Source of the DNA: an uncultured Collinsella sp.
Lineage (GTDB): Bacteria; Actinomycetota; Coriobacteriia; Coriobacteriales; Coriobacteriaceae
Direction: 5' to 3'
NCBI GenBank assembly: GCA_902478935.1
Contig: CABSMV010000079.1
Span: 1-9,282 of the forward strand
DNA: 9,282 nucleotides
The stretch's first letter is position 1, and each line of letters opens with the position of its first letter. The notes under the pieces are model-generated. The model did no database searches, was not told where the DNA came from, and saw nothing but the letters and a program-made list of their open reading frames with translations. The translations under genes and the position numbers were made by a program. Below, piece after piece: positions 1 through 8,078 of the stretch.

Positions 1-19
1 AGATGTGTATAAGAGACAG
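1..19. other. Residual Nextera/Tn5 mosaic-end sequencing adapter
   Basis: The first 19 bases read AGATGTGTATAAGAGACAG, which is exactly the Tn5 mosaic-end sequence used in Nextera tagmentation libraries. It sits at the very end of the window, and the reading frame of the neighbouring minus-strand gene is natural up to base 20 and then runs into the adapter. It is therefore a library artefact left at a contig end, not genomic sequence, and any translation running into it is false. Confidence 0.97.
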
Positions 20-97
20 AGCCTGGTCCTCGATGCGGCCGCAAATGCCCTCAATATCACCCAGGCGCATATCGATCTGTGCAAGCGCGAGCTTCAT
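20..97 (-). CDS. nadE: Glutamine-dependent NAD+ synthetase, N-terminal fragment (partial)
   Basis: Only 26 codons are present before the adapter cuts the gene. The protein starts MKLALAQIDMRLGDIEG, which matches the first beta strand and loop of the nitrilase-fold glutaminase domain found at the N-terminus of long NadE proteins (typical pattern: ALAQxNxxxGDxxGN). In that family the N-terminal domain releases ammonia from glutamine using a Glu-Lys-Cys triad, and the C-terminal domain uses it to convert deamido-NAD to NAD+ in the cytoplasm. None of the catalytic residues falls in the visible part. The ATG at 97 is preferred over an in-frame ATG nine codons upstream because GGAAAGG (106-112, minus strand) lies 8 nt ahead of it. 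A probable terminator of the upstream gene ends about 40 nt before the start, so nadE may have its own promoter, but I could not identify one. Another nitrilase-family amidohydrolase is the main alternative. Confidence 0.7.
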
Positions 98-133
98 GGC
101 CCAGCCCTTTCCGTCGTAAACCATCGAAATCGT

Positions 134-169
134 AGTAAAAGCGCCGGCCGCATAATGCAGCCGGCGCTT
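134..169 (-). terminator. Probable intrinsic terminator after the superoxide reductase gene
   Basis: Bases 139-148 (AAGCGCCGGC) and 160-169 (GCCGGCGCTT) form a perfect 10-bp GC-rich stem. The 11-nt loop can fold further into a 3-bp stem with a TAA loop (GCA at 150-152 with TGC at 156-158). On the minus strand the stem is followed by TTTTACT (140-134), a short U-run. It lies about 45 nt past the superoxide reductase stop codon and before nadE, as expected for a terminator of the upstream gene. The U-run is only four bases, so termination may be partial and allow read-through into nadE. Confidence 0.65.
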
Positions 170-214
170 GCATGTGCATATGCTAGCTATGATACCCCGA
201 GCGGGGGCGCGCTC

Positions 215-577
215 CTAGAATGTCGCGGACCACAGCCCGTGCAGGTTGCAGTAGGCATAGACGGTACCGGTCTTGGAGCCGCCCGCAAAAAACGTCGCGG
301 GTTTCATGCCGGGCTCAAGGTAATGGACCTCTAAGCGGCCCTCGGCCTCAAGGGCGATCCACTCAATGTAGTGCTCGGGCAGGCTGGGGTGCTCGACCGA
401 GCCAACGCGTGCGCGAATCACGTGACCGTCACGCTCGGTCTCGACAACAGGCACGTGCTTCTCGTGCGCCGCGTCCTCGGTGTTTGCAGTCAGTTCCGTG
501 CAACCGGCAGGGGTCGCAACGTCGTCGCCAAGGGCGGCGATGAGCTTGCCGTCGGGGTCCTTAAAGAATTTCGCCAT
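215..577 (-). CDS. dfx: Superoxide reductase (desulfoferrodoxin family), 120 aa
   Basis: Superoxide reductase reduces superoxide to hydrogen peroxide without releasing oxygen, at a mononuclear Fe(His)4(Cys) centre in the cytoplasm; it is typical of anaerobes. All five ligands of that centre are recognisable: H41 in the EKHVP motif (residues 39-43), H63 and H69 in VEHPSLPEHYIEWI, and C110 and H113 in YCNLHGLW. E39 and K40, the conserved catalytic-loop residues, are also present. Residues 1-37 align in character with the desulforedoxin domain of two-iron desulfoferrodoxins (it ends in the typical NTEDAAHEKH junction), but of the four iron-binding cysteines expected only one cysteine, C26, is seen, so the second iron site is almost certainly absent. 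The start at 577 is set by AAAGGAG (584-590) 6 nt upstream; a longer TTG-initiated reading is not supported. The gene lies 165 nt after the SNF2 gene with no clear promoter between them, and a hairpin terminator follows it. Confidence 0.93.
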   Translation of the reverse strand: MAKFFKDPDGKLIAALGDDVATPAGCTELTANTEDAAHEKHVPVVETERDGHVIRARVGSVEHPSLPEHYIEWIALEAEGRLEVHYLEPGMKPATFFAGGSKTGTVYAYCNLHGLWSATF

Positions 578-742
578 GATGTTCTCCTTTGCTGATGTGC
601 CAATGTTCTTGATGGTTCTTATGCCCAAAGGCAGACAAACCATCCACGGCATTGCAAATGAACACATAACGGACCAGGCAAGCGGTCGGGCCAAAATGCG
701 TCGACCGTCCTGCCCACTCCAGCAGTCCCGCCCCGCGCGCGG

Positions 743-3700
743 CTAGCGACCGTCGCCGCCCAGCAGCGCCAGAACATCTTCGCGGGTAAACAGCGCCGAC
801 GAGATGCCGTCGCCGCCGAGCACGCTGTTGACCAGGTCGCGTTTGGACTCCTGCATCTGCATAATGCGTTCCTCGATCGTGTCCTTGGCGATGAGCTTGT
901 ACACGGTCACGGTATGTTGCTGACCAATACGGTGTGCACGATCAGTTGCTTGGTCCTGCGCCGCCACGTTCCACCACGGGTCGTAGTGGATGACCACGTC
1001 GGCAGCCGTCAGGTTAAGGCCCACGCCGCCCGCCTTGAGCGAAATCAAAAAGACCGGAACCTCGCCCGCTTGGAACTGCGCGACCATCTTGGCGCGGCTC
1101 TCCTTAGACGAAGCGCCCGTGAGCTTAAGGAAGGCGATGTCCTCCTTGGCCAGGCGCTTACCGATAATATCGAGCATACCCGTAAACTGGCTGAACAACA
1201 GGATGCGATGCCCGCCGTCGAGTGCGCCGTGCACGAGCTCCATGCACGTATCGAGTTTGGCGCTCCCCGCCTTGTAATCCTCGTAGTGCAGACGCGGGTC
1301 GCAGCAGATCTGGCGCAGCTTGGTGAGCTCGGCGAGCACCTTGAGCTTGTCTTTCTTAAACTCGGATGCCTCGCGGTGCTGCACCTGCTGGGCGATGCGG
1401 TCCTGGTTTGCCAGGTAAAGCTTGCGCTGCTCGCCGGTGAGCTGAGCCACGACCGTGTCCTCAATCTTTTCGGGCAGATCGGCCACCACGTCCTCCTTGA
1501 CACGGCGCAGTACAAACGGCGACACGAGTACCTGCAGGCGAGCGGCGCTGTCGCCCTCGGCGTGCTCGACCGGGCTTTCGAAGCGCTTTGCAAACGATTC
1601 ACGCGTGCCGAGCAGGCCCGGCATCAAAAAGTCGAAGATGCTCCAGAGCTCGGATAGGCGGTTTTCGATGGGCGTGCCCGTCAGGGCAAAGCGCACGCCG
1701 GCAGGCAGGCGCTTTGCGGCGCGCGCCACCTGGGTGAGCGGGTTTTTAATGTACTGGGCCTCATCGAGCACCACACGGGCAAAGTCCTGCTCGACGTACT
1801 CGTCGATATCGCGGCGCATGAGGTCATACGATGTTACAACCACGTTATGCTCGGCCACGCCGGCGATCTGCACGCGGCGCTGCGCCTTGGCGCCCACAAT
1901 GGCGCACACATCGAGCGACGGGGCGAAGCGCTCCAGCTCGGCGGTCCAGTTGTACACAAGCGACGCGGGACACACCACAAGCGTGGGTTTAGTGTCCCCC
2001 GCCTCCACGCGCGCCAGGATATGCGCGATCATCTGGAGCGTTTTGCCCAGGCCCATATCGTCGGCCAAGATGCCGCCAAGGCCCAGGTGTTCGAGCGAGC
2101 CAAGCCACTGGTAGCCGTCGACCTGGTAGCCGCGCATCGTTGCCTTGAGCGAGACCGGCACCGTAAAGTCCATCTTGCCGAGCGTGTCCAGACGCTCGAC
2201 GGTACGGCGGAATGCAGCGTCGCGATCGGCCTCGAGCGCGGGCGTGCGCGCGAGCATGCTATCGACGAACAGGGTGCTCGATGCGGAAAGCGACACGCCG
2301 TCGAGCAGGTCGACGGCATCGACGCCCAGGTCCTCGGCGAGGCCAAACGCGGCTCGAGCGCCCTCGTCCAGGCGAATGATGTCGCCGGACGTAAGGCGCG
2401 CAAACGTTTGATGGCGCTTGTACGAATCGAGATAGACGGCAAGGTCCGCGGCCGAAAGCTCGCTCGCGCCCAGCTCGACATCGAGCAGATTGCTCTTGAC
2501 GGTCGCATGCACCGAGAGCTTGGGCGCTGGGCGCACCGAAATCTGGCGCAGACGGTCGCTGAGCATGACCTCACCAAGCTCGGACAGGGCGGATAGGCCC
2601 TCGGTCAGCAGGCAGAACAAGCTCTCGTCATCGCGCTCCTCAAACGCCAGACCGCCCTCGTAAAAGTCGAAATATAGGGCCGCCGTGTCCATAACGCGAA
2701 ACTCTGCCACCTCGTCGCGGGGCGGCACGCCGGGGCGTTGCTCTTCGAAGAGACTGCCCGGAGCGCCCAGGCTAAAGAGATCTGCCGACCAGTCGCCGTA
2801 GGTAACCGTAATTTTGCAGGTCACAAGCCCATCGTCGACGCCGATTGCCATGGCAAAGCTCGGCTCGGGCGCCACGGTGTCGAGCACGGCGGGCGCGGTA
2901 AGGTCGGTGTAGTCGCGCAAAATGGGCAGCGCCATACGACAGAACTCCCCCACCTGGTCGACAGCGATATGGATCGGCGTGCGACAGGGCAGTAAGCGCG
3001 ATAGGAACGGCGCCGCATGCTGGGCAAACGCTACATCGGCGCGGCGCGCACGGCGGGTGTCGACCAGATAGGCAACGTCGCCCGAAGCAAAGCAGTATGC
3101 ATCGGCCGGCAGGCGTAGATCGTAGCTGCCGCCAGCCGCCGGCGCGATTTTGGCGGCAAGGAGCGGTGGGCGCTTAGACAGAGCCTCGTCCTCCCCTTCC
3201 GGAGGCATCTCAACCGCCACGTCATAGGTGCGATGCGTCGTCGTCCCCCGCGACCAGGCGGGCTCAAAGGAGATGGTCTGGCCACGCAGCAGGTCCAGCA
3301 CATATACGATGCTATGCTCGGACAGCGGCAACTGACGCTCGGCGACAAAACCGCTGCGGGCAAAGTCGTACGACGCCGAACGCGAGCTTGTGATGTCATC
3401 GAGATAGGCAACTGTCGTCACAACAAGGTTGAGCAGCTTTGTCGACACGTCCTCGAAGGCTTCGGGCGTATGGACAAACGTGAGCTTCTTGCCGTACGAG
3501 AAGGTGCCGCCTCGGACATAGGCGTCGGCCATGCCGTCGATATCCTTGACCACGTAGGAGACCGATCCACAACGAATGCGAAGCTCGAGCGCCCAGCTAA
3601 AGCGGTCGGCAAACAGTGGATTGTAGTACGGCACCAACGAGGGCTCCAACACCGCCTTGGGGGCATCGGGATCCACACTGCCAGCGAGCTTGCGGCGCAT

Positions 3701-4207
3701 GCTCGCCAGCTCATCCATGCGTGCGTCCGAAAGATCGGAGAGCGCCGCCATGAGGCTGGGACTCGTGGGGACGGGCGCCGGAAAGGGAAAGTTGGGATTG
3801 ACGGCCGGCGCTTTGAGCGCGGTGCGCGCGGGCTGTTTCGGCTGCGCCGCAAACGTGCGGACCGGCGTGCGCAAACCTTCGACGGGCTCGGCGCCGCTGG
3901 CATCCAAATACGCCAGAGCCGTGGCAATAGCGTGCTTGCACATACCGGGGTAACGATAGGCGGCGGGGCAATCGCAGTCGTAGTCGATCACCTCGTGCTC
4001 GTCCATGTCGAGCGCCACGTGCGTCTTGTACAGGTCGCCGCGCGAACCGCGCACCGAGCCCTCAACCGTCACGTTTTTGGAGAAGCGCGAGCCGCTGTCC
4101 TCGATCGACAGCACGGCGCCGTTGAGCATGAGCGAACGCCCCTTCATAAAGGTGCCGCTCAACGCCGCCTCTTTGCGAAGCGCCTGCACAAACGTCCCCT
4201 GCGCCAT
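743..4207 (-). CDS. SNF2-family DNA translocase with N-terminal SWIM zinc finger, 1154 aa
   Basis: This is a bacterial SWI2/SNF2-type ATPase, expected to move along double-stranded DNA and displace or remodel bound protein rather than unwind strands. A SWIM zinc finger is visible near the N-terminus (C78-D-C80 ... C90-K-H92), followed by a Pro/Ala-rich linker (about 104-155). The long central region (about 160-690) sits where the bacterial SNF2-associated domain normally lies. The ATPase core is complete: DDMGLGKT with lysine K722 (motif I), DEAQ 815-818 (motif II), LTGTPIENR (motif III), ILLFSQFTGMLDII (IV), ISLKAGGVGLNLTAAD (V) and DRAHRIGQ with arginines R1090 and R1093 (VI). A GTG six codons upstream could start the frame, but the ATG at 4207 is preferred because GGAGG (4213-4217) lies 5 nt ahead of it. 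It begins 28 nt after the dnaE stop, so co-transcription with dnaE is likely. The family resembles Bacillus YwqA-like proteins; its biological role is not established, and no specific substrate can be read from the sequence. Confidence 0.92.
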   Translation of the reverse strand: MAQGTFVQALRKEAALSGTFMKGRSLMLNGAVLSIEDSGSRFSKNVTVEGSVRGSRGDLYKTHVALDMDEHEVIDYDCDCPAAYRYPGMCKHAIATALAYLDASGAEPVEGLRTPVRTFAAQPKQPARTALKAPAVNPNFPFPAPVPTSPSLMAALSDLSDARMDELASMRRKLAGSVDPDAPKAVLEPSLVPYYNPLFADRFSWALELRIRCGSVSYVVKDIDGMADAYVRGGTFSYGKKLTFVHTPEAFEDVSTKLLNLVVTTVAYLDDITSSRSASYDFARSGFVAERQLPLSEHSIVYVLDLLRGQTISFEPAWSRGTTTHRTYDVAVEMPPEGEDEALSKRPPLLAAKIAPAAGGSYDLRLPADAYCFASGDVAYLVDTRRARRADVAFAQHAAPFLSRLLPCRTPIHIAVDQVGEFCRMALPILRDYTDLTAPAVLDTVAPEPSFAMAIGVDDGLVTCKITVTYGDWSADLFSLGAPGSLFEEQRPGVPPRDEVAEFRVMDTAALYFDFYEGGLAFEERDDESLFCLLTEGLSALSELGEVMLSDRLRQISVRPAPKLSVHATVKSNLLDVELGASELSAADLAVYLDSYKRHQTFARLTSGDIIRLDEGARAAFGLAEDLGVDAVDLLDGVSLSASSTLFVDSMLARTPALEADRDAAFRRTVERLDTLGKMDFTVPVSLKATMRGYQVDGYQWLGSLEHLGLGGILADDMGLGKTLQMIAHILARVEAGDTKPTLVVCPASLVYNWTAELERFAPSLDVCAIVGAKAQRRVQIAGVAEHNVVVTSYDLMRRDIDEYVEQDFARVVLDEAQYIKNPLTQVARAAKRLPAGVRFALTGTPIENRLSELWSIFDFLMPGLLGTRESFAKRFESPVEHAEGDSAARLQVLVSPFVLRRVKEDVVADLPEKIEDTVVAQLTGEQRKLYLANQDRIAQQVQHREASEFKKDKLKVLAELTKLRQICCDPRLHYEDYKAGSAKLDTCMELVHGALDGGHRILLFSQFTGMLDIIGKRLAKEDIAFLKLTGASSKESRAKMVAQFQAGEVPVFLISLKAGGVGLNLTAADVVIHYDPWWNVAAQDQATDRAHRIGQQHTVTVYKLIAKDTIEERIMQMQESKRDLVNSVLGGDGISSALFTREDVLALLGGDGR

Positions 4208-4212
4208 CACTT

Positions 4213-4217
4213 CCTCC
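4213..4217 (-). promoter_or_regulatory. Ribosome binding site deciding the SNF2 start
   Basis: GGAGG on the minus strand ends 5 nt before the ATG at 4207. It lies inside the alternative frame extension from the GTG at 4225, which has no comparable purine run at the right distance. This favours the ATG start and a 28-nt gap to the dnaE stop. Confidence 0.8.
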
Positions 4218-4235
4218 AATCTCACCCGGGGTAGC

Positions 4236-7200
4236 TTAGATAACCGTCACGCGGCCTTGGTTGCCGACGATGGCCTTTGCCTCTGCCAGCAGCGGAATCG
4301 AGCGTGCGTTGACCTTGGCCGGCACCTCGGCACGCAGTACGCGCCCGTCCACCTGCTCGATAAAGATCTCCACGCGGTCGCCGCCCGGGTTGGCGGTAAG
4401 CACCGTGGCAAGACGCGCCATATTGCCCTGGCTAAAGCGGCTGTTGGGCACCATGACCTCAAACACCTTGGGCTTGTTGTTCTCCTCGTTGAGCTCCAGC
4501 GGCACGATCTCCTGCGCGATGATCTGGTCGCCGCGGTCCGAGCGCTCGAGTTTGCCCTTAATGCGCACAAACGCATCGGACAGCTGCGCGCCGGTCTCGG
4601 GATCGACCTCGCCGTACAGGTACCCCTCGGCCTCCTTGTAGGTCTTGGGGAACACCACGACCGTGGCCTCGCCTTCCATGTCCTCGAGCTGCACAATACC
4701 CATGGGGTCGCCGTTTTTGGTTACGCGCTTGGACACGCTCGAGACCATACCGGCCCACCAAAGCGCCTTGCCCTCGGGAATCTCCTGGTTGATGGTACCG
4801 CCCGTGGGGTTTTGCACCTCGTAGCCGGTATCGATCTGCGAGAACGAGAAGTCGCGCGCCTTGGCTAGCGCATACTCAAACGGGCGCAGCGGGTGGTCCG
4901 AGACATAGATGCCCAGAACCTCCTTCTCCTGGCTCAGCTTAAGGTGGCGGTCCCACTCCTGGCCGTCCGGATCGGGCACGCTCACCTCAAAGCCCGAGCC
5001 CTCAACGTCGCCAAACATGTCGAAGAACGACGTCTGGCCGCTCGCACGATCCTTCTGGCGCTTTACCGCGGCATCGATGATGTTCTCGGGGTTGTTCTTA
5101 TCCACAAAGTGCATCATCTGGCGACGCGGATACCCCGTGGAGTCGAAGGCGCCTGCCTTGATGAGCGATTCGATCACACGGCGGTTGGCCTGGCTCGAGT
5201 CCACGCGCTCGACAAAGTCGTGCAGCGTCTTAAACGGACCACCCGCCTCGCGCTCGGCGATAATCGCCTGCGCCACGCCGGTGCCCACGCCGCGGATGCC
5301 GGCCAGACCAAAGCGCACGCCCTCCTTGGTAGCCGTGAACTCAGTACCGGACTCGTTGACATCTGGCGACAGCACGGGGATGCCGTCGTGACGGCACGCC
5401 GAGACGTAGTGAACGATCTTGTCGGTCTTGCCCGTATAGGACGTCAGAACGGCCGCCATGTACTCGTGCGGATAGTGCGCCTTGAGCCACGCCGTCTGCA
5501 TAACCAGGATGGCGTAGCCGGCGGAGTGCGACTTGTTAAAGGCGTAGGACGCGAACTCGAGAACATCGTCCCAAATCTTCTGGGCGACCTCGCGCGTGTA
5601 GTTGTTCTTGATAGCGCCGTTCATCCAGTGGTCGTAGGTGGTCTCGTCCGAGCCATCCTCCCAGTGGAGCACCGTTGACGTGAGCAGTTTGATCTTCTTT
5701 TTAGCCACGGGCTTACGGATACGCGAGTCCGATTCGCCCTTGGAGAAGCCGCACATCTCGACGGAGATGAGCATAACCTGCTCCTGGTAGACCATGGTGC
5801 CGTAGGTTTCGCCCAGGATGTCGTCCAGACGGTCGTCGTAGGAGACGGCCGGCTCCTTGCCGTTCATACGGTTGATGTAGGACGAGACCATGCCGGCGCC
5901 CAACGGGCCCGGGCGGTACAGAGCGATCAATGCCACGACGTGCTTGTACTCGGTGGGCTTCATGTTCTTGATCGTGGCCGTCATGCCGGCGGACTCGACC
6001 TGGAAGACGCCGGCGGTGTGGCCAGAGCCCATGAGCTTAAAGATCTCGGGATCGTCAAAGGGAATCTCTTCCTCTTTGATGTCGATGCCGAAGTTCTTTT
6101 TGATGTTGGCCTTGGCCTTAGAAATAACCGTCAGCGTGCGCAGGCCCAGGAAGTCCATCTTGAGCAGGCCCATGTCGGCAACGGTATGGCCCTCGTACTG
6201 GGTAATCTCGACGCCGCCCTTGGTATCGAGCTTGGTGGGCACATGCTCGTTGACGGGGTCGCGGCAGATCAGAACGGCGCACGCGTGCACGCCCTCGCCA
6301 CGGGTGAGGCCCTCAATCGAGAGTGCCGTGTCGATGATGCGGCGGGCATCGTCGTCCTTTTTATAGGCCTCGGCAAAGTCGGGGTTAAACAGATCCTCTT
6401 TGCCGGGTTGCTTGTCGAGTACCTGTTTGAGCTTGACCTTGGGGTCGCTCGAGACCATCTTGGACAGGCGCTGGCCCATGTAGACCGGATAGTCCAGCAC
6501 GCGCGCGGCGTCGTTGATGGCCTGCTTGGCCTTAATGGTCGAGTAGGTGATGACGTGGGTGACCTTCTCGGGGCCGTAGAGCTGGCGAACGTGCTCCACG
6601 ACCTCGAGGCGCCGCTCATCGTCGAAGTCCATATCGATATCGGGCATCTCGGTACGCTGCGGGGACAGGAACCTCTCGAACATCAGGCCGTTCTCGAGCG
6701 GGTCGAACGCGGTGATGTTCATGGCGTAGGCGACGATAGCGCCGGCGGCCGAGCCACGGCCGGGGCCGACGCCGATGCCGTTGTCCTTGGCCCATTGCAC
6801 GTACTCGGCAACGATCAAAAAGTAGGCGGCAAAGCCTTTGTCGCAGATGACCTTGTATTCGTACTCAAAGCGCTCTTTGATGTTGACGCCGCCGATCTCG
6901 CGCGTGGCCCAGTCGTCACCGTAGTGTTGGCGCAGGCCCTTCTCGCACTCGCGGCGGAACTGGCTCTCGTGCGTCTCGCCGGGATCGAGCAACGGGAAGC
7001 GCGGCAGGATGATGGAGTCCCAGTCCAGCTCAACGTAGCACTTGTCGGCGATCTCGAGTGTGTTGTCGCAGGCCTCGGGGCAATACGGGAACATCGCCCG
7101 CATTTCCTCCTCGGTCTTCATATAAAACTCCGAGCCGGTCATGCGCATACGGTTGGGGTCGTCGACCTTGGCGTTCATGCCGATGCACATGATGACGTCC

Positions 7201-8039
7201 TGCACGGGCGCGTCCTCGCGGCGCAGGTAGTGGAAGTCGTTGGTGGCGATGACCTTGACGCCCACCTGCTTGGCGATATCGATGAGCGTGCGGTCCATCT
7301 GCTCGTCGGTCAGGCCGTTATCGGTGGTAATGCCGTGTTCCTGGATCTCGATATAAAAGTCGCCGGGGTCGAAGGTATCGCGGAAGGTCTCGGCCCACTT
7401 GATGGCGCCCTCCATGTCACCGCGGTCGATGTACTTGGGGATGATGCCCGCGATGCAGGCGCTGGTGCAGATCATGCCCTTGGCGTGGCGGCGCAGGTTG
7501 TCGAGCGTCACGCGCGGCTTGTAGTAAAAGCCCTGCACGGCGGCCTCGGAAACTGTCTGCATCAGGTTGACGTAGCCCTCCTGGTCCTTGGCCAGAAGGA
7601 TCATGTGGTAAAGCTCGGGTTTATGGTCGCGGGCGAGTGTCTCGTCCGGCGTAAAGTAGACCTCGCAGCCAAAGATGGGCTTGATGACCAGGGGCGGTTT
7701 GAGCTCGTCGATGTTGCCCTTCTCGTCCCACATGGCCATGTCTTTGACGTACTGGGCATGCTCGCGCGGGTTTGCCTCGGGGTCGGGCTCCACCAGCTCG
7801 TCGCGGCGGTCCTTTTCCAAGAAGGCCTTGTCGTGGCTCCAGGTTTTGTACTCGGGCGTGTTGTGATTGACGGCGTCGCAGGCCAGCGCCAGGTCGGGCA
7901 CGCCATACATGTAGCCGTGGTCGGTAATGGCCACGGCGGGCATGCCAAGTTCAACGGCACGATTGACCATATCCTGGATACGGGTTGCGCCGTCGAGCAT
8001 GGAGAAAACAGTGTGATTGTGCAGATGGACGAATGCCAT
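4236..8039 (-). CDS. dnaE: DNA polymerase III alpha subunit (DnaE), 1267 aa
   Basis: This is the catalytic subunit of the replicative DNA polymerase (C-family). The N-terminal PHP domain carries all nine expected metal ligands: H7, H9, D16, H41, E126, H145, C195, D268 and H270. The palm holds the catalytic aspartates D469 and D471 in PDIDMDF and D629 in KMDFLGLRTLT; GPGRGSAAG (425-433) and FNKSHSAGYA (834-843) are also canonical. A helix-hairpin-helix is at about 911-931, a beta-clamp-binding motif QTSFF at 1002-1006, an OB fold at about 1090-1170, and a C-terminal tail domain follows. The protein is roughly 100 residues longer than the E. coli enzyme; insertions include about 60-118 in the PHP domain and about 783-806 after the RKPVAKKK segment. 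GGAG (8048-8051) lies 8 nt before the ATG. A full set of PHP ligands suggests an active 3'-5' exonuclease, as known for mycobacterial DnaE1, but activity is inferred. The downstream SNF2 gene is probably in the same transcript. Confidence 0.97.
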   Translation of the reverse strand: MAFVHLHNHTVFSMLDGATRIQDMVNRAVELGMPAVAITDHGYMYGVPDLALACDAVNHNTPEYKTWSHDKAFLEKDRRDELVEPDPEANPREHAQYVKDMAMWDEKGNIDELKPPLVIKPIFGCEVYFTPDETLARDHKPELYHMILLAKDQEGYVNLMQTVSEAAVQGFYYKPRVTLDNLRRHAKGMICTSACIAGIIPKYIDRGDMEGAIKWAETFRDTFDPGDFYIEIQEHGITTDNGLTDEQMDRTLIDIAKQVGVKVIATNDFHYLRREDAPVQDVIMCIGMNAKVDDPNRMRMTGSEFYMKTEEEMRAMFPYCPEACDNTLEIADKCYVELDWDSIILPRFPLLDPGETHESQFRRECEKGLRQHYGDDWATREIGGVNIKERFEYEYKVICDKGFAAYFLIVAEYVQWAKDNGIGVGPGRGSAAGAIVAYAMNITAFDPLENGLMFERFLSPQRTEMPDIDMDFDDERRLEVVEHVRQLYGPEKVTHVITYSTIKAKQAINDAARVLDYPVYMGQRLSKMVSSDPKVKLKQVLDKQPGKEDLFNPDFAEAYKKDDDARRIIDTALSIEGLTRGEGVHACAVLICRDPVNEHVPTKLDTKGGVEITQYEGHTVADMGLLKMDFLGLRTLTVISKAKANIKKNFGIDIKEEEIPFDDPEIFKLMGSGHTAGVFQVESAGMTATIKNMKPTEYKHVVALIALYRPGPLGAGMVSSYINRMNGKEPAVSYDDRLDDILGETYGTMVYQEQVMLISVEMCGFSKGESDSRIRKPVAKKKIKLLTSTVLHWEDGSDETTYDHWMNGAIKNNYTREVAQKIWDDVLEFASYAFNKSHSAGYAILVMQTAWLKAHYPHEYMAAVLTSYTGKTDKIVHYVSACRHDGIPVLSPDVNESGTEFTATKEGVRFGLAGIRGVGTGVAQAIIAEREAGGPFKTLHDFVERVDSSQANRRVIESLIKAGAFDSTGYPRRQMMHFVDKNNPENIIDAAVKRQKDRASGQTSFFDMFGDVEGSGFEVSVPDPDGQEWDRHLKLSQEKEVLGIYVSDHPLRPFEYALAKARDFSFSQIDTGYEVQNPTGGTINQEIPEGKALWWAGMVSSVSKRVTKNGDPMGIVQLEDMEGEATVVVFPKTYKEAEGYLYGEVDPETGAQLSDAFVRIKGKLERSDRGDQIIAQEIVPLELNEENNKPKVFEVMVPNSRFSQGNMARLATVLTANPGGDRVEIFIEQVDGRVLRAEVPAKVNARSIPLLAEAKAIVGNQGRVTVI

Positions 8040-8078
8040 GTGATGAGCTCCGATGCGGGTTCGTGTTCTGACTGAACG

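Noticed and set aside
195..206. CCCC/GGGG mini-hairpin just after the superoxide reductase stop
   Set aside because: Four base pairs with no U-run; the 139-169 hairpin is a much better terminator.
5..334. A plus-strand frame beginning inside the first bases of the window
   Set aside because: Its start lies in adapter sequence and its end is antisense to the superoxide reductase gene.
578..694. N-terminal extension of the superoxide reductase from a TTG at 694
   Set aside because: The internal ATG at 577 has a strong AAAGGAG at 6 nt, and the extension has no similarity to the family, whose N-terminus matches from MAKFF onward.
743..4207. SNF2 protein as a phage-defence component such as DISARM
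   Set aside because: No methyltransferase, DUF1998-type or other defence partner is adjacent; neighbours are dnaE and a superoxide reductase, both housekeeping or stress genes.
3233..4234. A 333-codon open frame on the plus strand opposite the SNF2 gene
   Set aside because: Its composition is rich in Arg, His and Gly with no domain, as expected of a reverse-complement shadow of the SNF2 frame, whose motifs are unmistakable.
4005..5678. Plus-strand frames spanning the dnaE-SNF2 junction and the dnaE 3' part
   Set aside because: They are antisense to two conserved genes, with no ribosome binding site or domain evidence.
5940..8075. A 711-codon open frame on the plus strand opposite dnaE
   Set aside because: It lies fully antisense to the conserved DnaE frame and has no recognisable domain. 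Long antisense frames are common opposite GC-rich genes because of codon bias.
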